NCBI RefSeq assembly: GCF_937898925.1
Contig: NZ_CALDKF010000114.1
Span: 28,378-92,377, forward strand
Reading direction: 5' to 3'
Length of the DNA stretch: 64,000 nucleotides
From: an uncultured Methanobrevibacter sp.
GTDB lineage: Archaea > Methanobacteriota > Methanobacteria > Methanobacteriales > Methanobacteriaceae
Every line of letters begins with the position of its first letter. The stretch's first letter is position 1. The notes under the pieces were generated by a model that saw nothing but the letters and a program-made list of their open reading frames with translations, ran no database searches and had not been told where the DNA came from. This document shows, piece after piece, positions 58,387-64,000 of this stretch. The position numbers and the translations under genes were made by a program.

Positions 58387-61272
58387 TTGAAAGGAATTAT
58401 TAAAAAAATTGATAGAATTAATTTTGGATTAATGTCACCAGAACAGATTAGGGAAATGTCTGTTGTAAAAATAGAAAGACCAGACACTTACGATGAGGAT
58501 GGTTATCCAATAGAATCTGGATTGATGGATTCTCGTTTAGGTGTTATTGATCCTAGTTTAAAATGCCGTACCTGTGGTGAGAAAGGTGGGGAATGTCAAG
58601 GTCACTTCGGTATGATTGAACTTGCAAGACCTGTTATCCATGTAGGTTTCGGTGATGACATTCATAAGATCTTACGTTCCACCTGCACTGAATGTGGACG
58701 TGTACTCTTGGATGATGATGAAATCGAAGAGTTCACTGAAAAGATGGAAGAACTCCAAGAAGCAGGTGAAAGCGTAGAAGATCTCGTAAAAGATGTTTAT
58801 AAAATCTGTAAAGATAAAAAAACCAAAGAGGTATGCCCTCATTGTGGTGCTGAACAGGAAGACATCAAGATTGTCAAACCTATCGACATTATTGAAGTTC
58901 GCAAGCAATACGATGAAAATGGAGAACTTATGACTGAAGAGGATGGAACTCCTTTAACTGAAGATTATGATTTAACTGCATCTGAAGTACGTGAAAAGCT
59001 TCAACGCATTCCAGATGAAGATGCATATGTTTTAGGTGTAAACCCTGAAGTTGCACGTCCAGAATGGATGGTTCTCACAGTATTGCCTGTACCCCCTGTT
59101 ACAGTAAGACCTTCAATCACTCTTGATACCGGTGAAAGATCTGAAGACGACTTAACCCACAAGTTAGTGGATATTTTAAGAATCAACCAAAGATTGATTG
59201 AAAATATGGATGCTGGTGCTCCACAACTTATTGTAGAGGACCTTTGGAAATTACTCCAATACCACGTAACTACTTACTTTGACAATGAGGCAAGTGGTGT
59301 TCCTCCTGCAAGACACAGAAGTGGAAGACCTCTTAAGACTTTAGCTCAAAGATTAAAAGGTAAAGAAGGAAGATTCAGAAGTAACTTATCAGGTAAACGT
59401 GTAAACTTTTCAGCACGTACTGTAATCTCTCCTGATCCTAATATCAGTATTAATGAAGTCGGTGTTCCTGAAATGATTGCAAAAGAGGTAACCGTACCTA
59501 CCTATGTAAACGAATGGAACATTGAGGAATTAAAAGAAGCTATCTTAAATGGTCCTAACGTCCACCCTGGAGCAAACTATGTCAAAAAGACCATCAATGG
59601 TAAGGAAATGAAAGTCAGAGTCTTGGATGACAACAGGGAATTAGTCGTTGAGAACCTTGAATACGGTGATGTTGTAATGAGACATCTCAAAGATGGGGAT
59701 ATTGTTTTATTCAACCGTCAACCTTCTCTTCACAGAATGAGTATGATGGCTCATGAAGTAAGAGTATTACCTTACAAGACTTTCAGATTAAACCTTTGTG
59801 TATGTCCTCCATACAACGCGGACTTTGACGGAGACGAAATGAACATGCATGTTTTCCAAACTGATGAATCCCGTGCTGAAGCTAAATCATTGATGAGAGT
59901 ACAGGAACACATCTTATCTCCAAGGTTTGGTGGACCAATTATCGGTGCTATTCACGACCACATTAGTGGAGCTTACCTTTTAACCCGTGATGGATTCACT
60001 GTAAGGGAAGATGATGCTTTCCAAATGATTAGAAAATCACATCTTCTTAACAATGAATATGTTGATAAAAAGCATTTAAAACGTAAAAACCGTGATTGGA
60101 CTGGAAAAGAGTTATTCAGCTTATTGCTTCCAGATGACCTCAACATGAACTATAAGGCGGAAATCTGTAGAAAATGTGAAACCTGTCTTAAGGAAGATTG
60201 CCAATACGATGCATTCGTAGTAATCAAAGACGGTCAATTAACTCATGGGGCTATTGACGAAGCAGCATATGGTTCCTTCTCTGGTAAAATTTTGGATACA
60301 ATCGTTAAGGAATACGGACCATCCCGTGCAAAAGAATTCTTGGACAGATCCACTGACCTTGCTATCTGCGGTATCATGAAAACAGGTATTACCACTGGTA
60401 CTAACGATGAGGAAATTCCAGAAGAAGCTATTGAAGTTATTGACGCTCACTTAGATAAGGCTGAACAAGAAGTAGACAAATTAATTGCAACTTACGAAGA
60501 AGGACTTCTCCAACCTTTACCAGGTAGAAGTGCAGAAGAAACCTTGGAAATGCGTATTGTTCAAGTTCTTGGGGAAGCTAGGGACACAGCAGGGGAAATC
60601 GCAGAAGGTTACCTTACAATGGGTAAACAATCTCAAGATGACTCCTATGACTACGTGATGGCTGTTGAAAACCACTCTGTAGTAATGGCACGTACAGGTG
60701 CAAGGGCATCCATGTTGAACCTTACTCAGATTACTGCTTGTGTAGGACAACAAGCGGTTAGGGGTGGACGTATCGAAAGAGGATACATCAACAGAACATT
60801 GCCTCACTTCAAGAAAGGTGAGTTAGGGGCTAAAGCGAAAGGATTTGTACACTCAAGTTACAAATCAGGTCTTGACCCAATCGAGTTCTTCTTCCACGCA
60901 ATGGGAGGAAGAGAAGGATTGGTCGATACTGCGGTCCGTACATCAAGGTCAGGATACATGCAGAGGAGATTGGTCTCGGCACTCGAAGACCTCAAGCTCA
61001 CTGCTGACGGATCAATCAGGAACACGGCAGACACAATCATCCAGTTCAGATACGGAGAGGACGGAACAGACCCCACAAGGTCGGTCGGAGGAAAGGTCAT
61101 CGATATGGACGACCTGTTCACCGAGGTCCTCGGAGATGATGCAGATGCCCTCCTCAGGCTCGATTCAAGAGATGTAGGAGAGGACTACGGAAGCCGTGAG
61201 AAGGACGAAATGGAGTACTTCGAAGAGGAGAACTCCGATTACGAGAGCGAAACCGAATACGAGAGTGAGTGA
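58387..61272 (+). CDS. rpoA1: RNA polymerase subunit A', chimeric at its C-terminus
   Basis: The frame encodes 961 residues from TTG at 58387 (AAGGAGCC upstream). N-terminal zinc motifs (CRTCGEKGGECQGHFG), the catalytic NADFDGDEMNMH near residue 477 and the bridge-helix stretch near 828-860 are intact. The protein splits in origin: up to about 60880 codon use is Methanobrevibacter-like; from about 60950 it is GC-rich (CTC, GTC, AAG, AGG frequent). The join falls in the most conserved part of the subunit and keeps frame. The final 30 residues are acidic. I infer a fusion of two archaeal genes, most likely an assembly artefact. Confidence 0.85.
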   Translation: MKGIIKKIDRINFGLMSPEQIREMSVVKIERPDTYDEDGYPIESGLMDSRLGVIDPSLKCRTCGEKGGECQGHFGMIELARPVIHVGFGDDIHKILRSTCTECGRVLLDDDEIEEFTEKMEELQEAGESVEDLVKDVYKICKDKKTKEVCPHCGAEQEDIKIVKPIDIIEVRKQYDENGELMTEEDGTPLTEDYDLTASEVREKLQRIPDEDAYVLGVNPEVARPEWMVLTVLPVPPVTVRPSITLDTGERSEDDLTHKLVDILRINQRLIENMDAGAPQLIVEDLWKLLQYHVTTYFDNEASGVPPARHRSGRPLKTLAQRLKGKEGRFRSNLSGKRVNFSARTVISPDPNISINEVGVPEMIAKEVTVPTYVNEWNIEELKEAILNGPNVHPGANYVKKTINGKEMKVRVLDDNRELVVENLEYGDVVMRHLKDGDIVLFNRQPSLHRMSMMAHEVRVLPYKTFRLNLCVCPPYNADFDGDEMNMHVFQTDESRAEAKSLMRVQEHILSPRFGGPIIGAIHDHISGAYLLTRDGFTVREDDAFQMIRKSHLLNNEYVDKKHLKRKNRDWTGKELFSLLLPDDLNMNYKAEICRKCETCLKEDCQYDAFVVIKDGQLTHGAIDEAAYGSFSGKILDTIVKEYGPSRAKEFLDRSTDLAICGIMKTGITTGTNDEEIPEEAIEVIDAHLDKAEQEVDKLIATYEEGLLQPLPGRSAEETLEMRIVQVLGEARDTAGEIAEGYLTMGKQSQDDSYDYVMAVENHSVVMARTGARASMLNLTQITACVGQQAVRGGRIERGYINRTLPHFKKGELGAKAKGFVHSSYKSGLDPIEFFFHAMGGREGLVDTAVRTSRSGYMQRRLVSALEDLKLTADGSIRNTADTIIQFRYGEDGTDPTRSVGGKVIDMDDLFTEVLGDDADALLRLDSRDVGEDYGSREKDEMEYFEEENSDYESETEYESE
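60868..60960 (+). other. Compositional junction inside rpoA1
   Basis: AT-rich codon use (for example AAA, GGT, TTA) gives way within about 80 bp to GC-rich choices (CTC, GTC, CAG, AGG). The transition covers the codons for EFFFHAMGGREGLVDTAVRT, near-invariant across archaea. A shared k-mer here would let an assembler cross between two genomes. Confidence 0.8.
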
Positions 61273-61273
61273 A

Positions 61274-62704
61274 ATGGCTAAGAAAGATACATTCAACGCA
61301 TTGGTCACAAGGGGTGTCGAGACATCCGTCGCAGACGAACTTCTGACCAAATTCAGCACACTGAAATCCATCAGCGAGGCAGGTGTTGAAGGCCTCATGG
61401 AGATCGGACTCTCGGAAGAGGTCGCAAACGACGTCATCACAAAGGTAGGAAAGCGTGCTTCCAGATCCACCGCTAAGAAGAAGGCGGAGGAAGTGGAAGT
61501 CGTTCACATGGAGATTGTGAGCAACAAGCACCACGAGTACTCAGACGAAGAGAAGAAACTCCTCGCTATGGAGGAAGAGCTCGGAATCAAGCTCCCCCTC
61601 AAGGTCATCGTGGACATCGCATCACGTCTCGAAGGTGCAGACATCAGCGACGAGAAGTGCAGGGAACTCCTCACAGTCGCAGACCGTATGTACCAGAGCC
61701 ACCGCATGGACCCTCACGAGTCCGCAGGTGTCATGGCAGCACACTCCCTGGGAGAACCCGGTACACAGATGAACATGCGTACTTTCCACTTCTCAGGAGT
61801 TGCAAACATCCTTACGACACAGGGATTGCCCAGGTTGATCGAGATTGTCGATGCCAGGCGTATTCCCAGTACACCTTCTATGGACATTCCCCTCAAGGGA
61901 TTGGCCGCAGAAGATGAGAAGGTCGCACGTCTCGTTTCATACGAGATTGAGACTACATCATTGCTGAACATCGCAACAGTGGAGACAGACATCACCAACA
62001 TGAGGATGATCATCCACCCCGACCAGCGTAAGATGGACGAGCGCGGTGTCACAATGGCAGACATAATCGAGAGGCTCAACAAGGTAAAGGCTCTCCGCGG
62101 ATTGGTCTCATCCGATGACTTCGAGATCACAGTCACATCCGATGAACCTTCATTCAAGAAGCTTCAGGTAATTTCCGATGCAGTCAAGAATGCAAAGATC
62201 AAAGGAATCGACGGAATCTCAAGGGCTGTTCTTACAAAGGACAGAGATGACAGATGGAAGATCATCACCGAGGGAAGCAACCTCAAGGAAGTCCTCAAGG
62301 TAGATGGAGTCAACAACGAGAAGACAATGACCAACAGTATCCTGGAGGTTGCAGACGTTCTCGGTATCGAGGCCGCAAGGAACGCAATCATCAGGGAAGC
62401 ATTCGGAACACTTTCCGAGGCAGGTCTTAACGTTGATATCAGACACATCATGCTTGTGGCCGATCTCATGACCAATGACGGTTATGTGAAGGCCATCGGT
62501 AGGCACGGTATTTCCGGAAGGAAATCAAGTGTATTGGCAAGGGCAGCGTTCGAAATTACGGCACCGCACTTGCTCCATGCAGCAATGAACGGAGAGGTGG
62601 ACCACCTTGAAGGAGTTGCTGAAAACATCATCGTCGGTCAGCCGGTTACACTCGGTACCGGAGCCGTAAACTTAATTTACACACCCAAAAAGGGGGATGA
62701 ATAA
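61274..62704 (+). CDS. rpoA2: RNA polymerase subunit A'' (GC-rich block)
   Basis: The product has 476 residues from ATG at 61274, one base after the rpoA1 stop; an in-frame start 78 bp upstream overlaps rpoA1 and is rejected. An N-terminal helix-rich extension (about 1-70, with LTKFSTLKSISEAGVEGLMEIG like helix-hairpin-helix) precedes the A'' core: AAHSLGEPGTQMNMRTFHFSG (trigger loop) and ARAAFEITAPHLLHAA. It completes the clamp and active site. Codon use is GC-rich and unlike 1-60.9 kb. The order A''-L30e-NusA is the usual archaeal one. Confidence 0.93.
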   Translation: MAKKDTFNALVTRGVETSVADELLTKFSTLKSISEAGVEGLMEIGLSEEVANDVITKVGKRASRSTAKKKAEEVEVVHMEIVSNKHHEYSDEEKKLLAMEEELGIKLPLKVIVDIASRLEGADISDEKCRELLTVADRMYQSHRMDPHESAGVMAAHSLGEPGTQMNMRTFHFSGVANILTTQGLPRLIEIVDARRIPSTPSMDIPLKGLAAEDEKVARLVSYEIETTSLLNIATVETDITNMRMIIHPDQRKMDERGVTMADIIERLNKVKALRGLVSSDDFEITVTSDEPSFKKLQVISDAVKNAKIKGIDGISRAVLTKDRDDRWKIITEGSNLKEVLKVDGVNNEKTMTNSILEVADVLGIEAARNAIIREAFGTLSEAGLNVDIRHIMLVADLMTNDGYVKAIGRHGISGRKSSVLARAAFEITAPHLLHAAMNGEVDHLEGVAENIIVGQPVTLGTGAVNLIYTPKKGDE

Positions 62705-62985
62705 TGGCTATAGATATTGGTAGAGCATTGAAGTCCGCAATCGCAACCGGAGAGGTTGAGTTCGGAGTAGATCAGACAGAGAAAGCAGTAAAGTCAGGAA
62801 AGGCACAGATGGTTATCATCGCAAGGAACTGTCCCAGTGAAGTCCTTACGGCCGGAAACCTCGATGTAAAAGTCCACGTTTACGAGGGTAACAACATGGA
62901 GTTGGGCGCACTCTGCGGAAAGCCGTTCTCGGTATCCGCTCTTGCGGTCATCGACAAGGGTACCTCCAACATCTTAACGCTGTGA
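62704..62985 (+). CDS. rpl30e: Ribosomal protein L30e (GC-rich block)
   Basis: A 93-residue L30e-type protein. KSAIATGEVEFGVDQTEKAVKSG and MVIIARNCP are conserved parts of the L7Ae/L30e fold, which binds a kink-turn in rRNA. The start overlaps the rpoA2 stop by one base (TAATG), showing tight coupling. It lies between RNA polymerase and NusA as in most archaea. Composition is GC-rich like its neighbours. Confidence 0.93.
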   Translation: MAIDIGRALKSAIATGEVEFGVDQTEKAVKSGKAQMVIIARNCPSEVLTAGNLDVKVHVYEGNNMELGALCGKPFSVSALAVIDKGTSNILTL

Positions 62986-62989
62986 GAAT

Positions 62990-63418
62990 ATGTCTGCAGA
63001 TATCGTACTTACGGAGGACACTCTCAGATACATCTCACTCTTCGAGATGATCACAAAAGCAAACGTCAAAGACTGTATGGATACAGATGACAAGTTGGTT
63101 TTTGTCGTAGAGAAAGGACAGGGAAACACAGCAGTCGGTAAGAAGGGCGAACACATGATCAAGCTCAAGGACAAGACCGGAAAGAACATCCAGGTCGTCG
63201 AGTACTCGGAGGATCCTGAGCAGTTCGTGAAGAATGTGTTCCACATATATGCCCCCCAGAAGGTCGAGATCGAGCAGCGCGGTAATATCACGCATGCCAC
63301 CGTCACCGTCGACCCCAAGCTCAAAGGCAGGGCCATCGGAAAGGCAGGAAAGAATCTCCGTATTGCCAGAGACATCGTCAACAGGCACCACGAGATTCAG
63401 AGCATCAGCGTTGACTGA
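62990..63418 (+). CDS. nusA: Archaeal NusA-like KH protein (GC-rich block)
   Basis: The 142-residue product is the short archaeal NusA, made only of two KH domains: GNTAVGKKGEHMIKLKDKTG in the first and KGRAIGKAGKNLRIARDIVN in the second, both with GxxG loops. It starts 4 bp after L30e. In archaea the S12 and S7 genes normally follow; here they do not, and the composition changes right after the stop. A TGTGAG stretch lies upstream of the ATG. Confidence 0.92.
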   Translation: MSADIVLTEDTLRYISLFEMITKANVKDCMDTDDKLVFVVEKGQGNTAVGKKGEHMIKLKDKTGKNIQVVEYSEDPEQFVKNVFHIYAPQKVEIEQRGNITHATVTVDPKLKGRAIGKAGKNLRIARDIVNRHHEIQSISVD

Positions 63419-63584
63419 TCGGGACCCCCTTCGATCGGTCGTCCCAAGGATAAACCTTTTACTTCCTTTAGAAATTATGTTCTGGTGCACAACATGGTGC
63501 ATCGAACATTACATTTTTGACATAAGTTGAAGAAAACAAATGAAAATATGTTGATTTTTTATATTTTGTTGTAGATTATAAAGC
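63419..63584 (+). other. Spacer and second compositional junction after nusA
   Basis: The first 27 bp are GC-rich with imperfect inverted repeats (GGGAC / GTCCC at 63421-63445 and GATCG / CGATC), perhaps a 3'-end signal of the nusA operon. From about 63460 the sequence becomes AT-rich. A TATA-like TTTTTATATTTT ends about 25 bp before the next ATG, a spacing that would suit a leaderless transcript. The expected rps12 is absent. Confidence 0.5.
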
Positions 63585-63839
63585 ATGATTGTTGGAATTG
63601 ATTTTGGGACCTGTTACTCCAATGTTGCAGTCATGGTGGGTGATGTTCCAATTACAGATCATATAAGAAATACAACAAAATATGGCATACCTACAGAATT
63701 TTTATTTCATGATGATGTAGAATATTATGGGGTTAATTGTCATTCACGTGATTTAGTACAATATCGTGGAGACATCATAACTCGGATGAAAAAATTGATC
63801 AGAGAGGATCAAAACAATATAAACAAATTCAAAAAATAA
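63585..63839 (+). pseudogene. Truncated Hsp70-family N-terminal fragment
   Basis: Only 84 residues. MIVGIDFGTCYSNVAVMVGD is phosphate loop 1 of an Hsp70/actin-type ATPase, and RGDIITRMKKLIRED matches the next conserved stretch of Hsp70-like proteins; full-length members run for 400 to 600 residues. The frame stops at 63837 with no substrate domain or phosphate loop 2 in the 160 bp left before the edge. No Shine-Dalgarno is seen. It may be a remnant, or result from another join. A genuine mini-protein is less likely. Confidence 0.5.
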
Positions 63840-63863
63840 TAGAAATAAATGGAGGTATTAATT

Positions 63864-64000
63864 ATGAAGAAACATGTATGTGACGTTTGTGGATGGGAAT
63901 ATGATGAAGCTTTAGGAGCACCAGAACTTGGTATCGCACCTGGAACAAAATTTGAAGATCTTCCAGAAGATTTCGTTTGCCCACTTTGTGGTGTCGGAAA
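63864..64000 (+). CDS. Rubredoxin, partial at right edge
   Basis: The frame starts at ATG 63864 behind ATGGAGGTA and encodes [18 protein letters not shown], then [20 protein letters not shown], running off the edge after about 45 residues. The two CxxCG motifs bind one iron. Rubredoxins (about 52 residues) shuttle electrons to oxygen- or superoxide-detoxifying enzymes in anaerobes. Composition is AT-richer than the nusA block, so whether it belongs to the GC-rich genome, to Methanobrevibacter or to a bacterium cannot be decided here. Confidence 0.9.
   Translation, partial: MKKHVCDVCGWEYDEALGAPELGIAPGTKFEDLPEDFVCPLCGVG

Noticed and set aside
60845..61177. Overlapping plus-strand ORF of 110 codons inside rpoA1
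   Set aside because: It is an out-of-frame shadow of rpoA1 in the GC-rich section; its composition is low-complexity Ser/Thr/Gln and no ribosome-binding site supports it.
61154..61534. Antisense ORFs over rpoA2
   Set aside because: Long antisense frames are expected in GC-rich coding sequence; no motif or start signal supports them.
60950..63418. Mobile element carrying polymerase genes
   Set aside because: No integrase, transposase, terminal repeats or tRNA-end duplication is visible at either boundary.

Overview
The first ~60.9 kb is a typical stretch of a gut or rumen Methanobrevibacter-like methanogen (order Methanobacteriales). The evidence is an AT-rich genome with long T/A-rich spacers, archaeal informational genes (split RNA polymerase B subunits, eIF1A, RIO1 kinase, topoisomerase VI, RNase HII), methanogen-specific genes (component A2/AtwA, methanogenesis marker 9, cofD, cofE, GTP cyclohydrolase III, mptD), archaetidylserine synthase, an MreB homologue, and Shine-Dalgarno sequences of the AGGAGGTGAT type. 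Many genes start with TTG behind a strong Shine-Dalgarno.

Layout. 1-5754 (-): surface-glycan operon for a nonulosonic (pseudaminic/sialic-like) acid: NeuA-PseG fusion, NeuB-type synthase, putative transferase, flippase running off the left edge. 6042-9230 (+): hypD, phosphoglycolate phosphatase, PmbA/TldE protein. 9259-11464 (-): two small proteins and moeA. 11850-17723 (+): eIF1A, RIO1 kinase and a KH protein (ribosome biogenesis), then topoisomerase VI B and A. 17844-18549: a CsoR-type repressor between two matching palindromic operators, the second in front of a 74-residue membrane protein. 18809-22821 (+): DUF2284 protein, type II GAPDH, endonuclease IV-like protein, AAA ATPase. 22925-27237 (-): glutamyl-tRNA reductase, siroheme-type dehydrogenase, methanogenesis marker 9 and AtwA, all linkable to tetrapyrrole/F430 and methyl-CoM reductase. 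27425-32547 (-): DUF134 regulator with a perfect palindrome upstream, TIM-barrel protein, GTP cyclohydrolase III, cofD, zinc-ribbon protein, cofE. 32778-34825 (+): ExbB/ExbD-like pair and purO. 34945-38096 (-): RNase HII, MreB, a repeat-tailed protein. 38705-42413 (+): archaetidylserine synthase, a large membrane-anchored protein, a sortase. 42497-53254 (+ except taw1): mptD, korDABC, sucC, flavoprotein, taw1, tpiA, pgk, thiM, thiE. 53501-54203: five tRNA genes (Thr, Pro, Tyr, Asp, Lys). 54648 onward: RNA polymerase operon rpoH-rpoB2-rpoB1-rpoA1.

The striking anomaly is inside rpoA1. At about 60.88-60.95 kb, in the codons for the highly conserved bridge-helix region, base and codon use change abruptly from Methanobrevibacter-like to GC-richer sequence (single-line hand counts: 22/60 G+C at 58441-58500, 32/60 at 61021-61080). 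The reading frame stays open. The GC-richer block continues through rpoA2, rpl30e and nusA to 63418 and looks like another archaeon, plausibly Methanomassiliicoccales. After it, base use drops again and a truncated Hsp70-type fragment and a rubredoxin gene follow to the right edge. The simplest reading is a chimeric metagenome contig joined at a conserved k-mer; recombination or transfer cannot be excluded from sequence alone.

No CRISPR array, insertion sequence, rRNA or prophage was seen. The best candidates for less-described biology are the CsoR/small-membrane-protein unit, the DUF134 palindrome, the sortase/large-anchored-protein envelope cluster and the marker-9 context.
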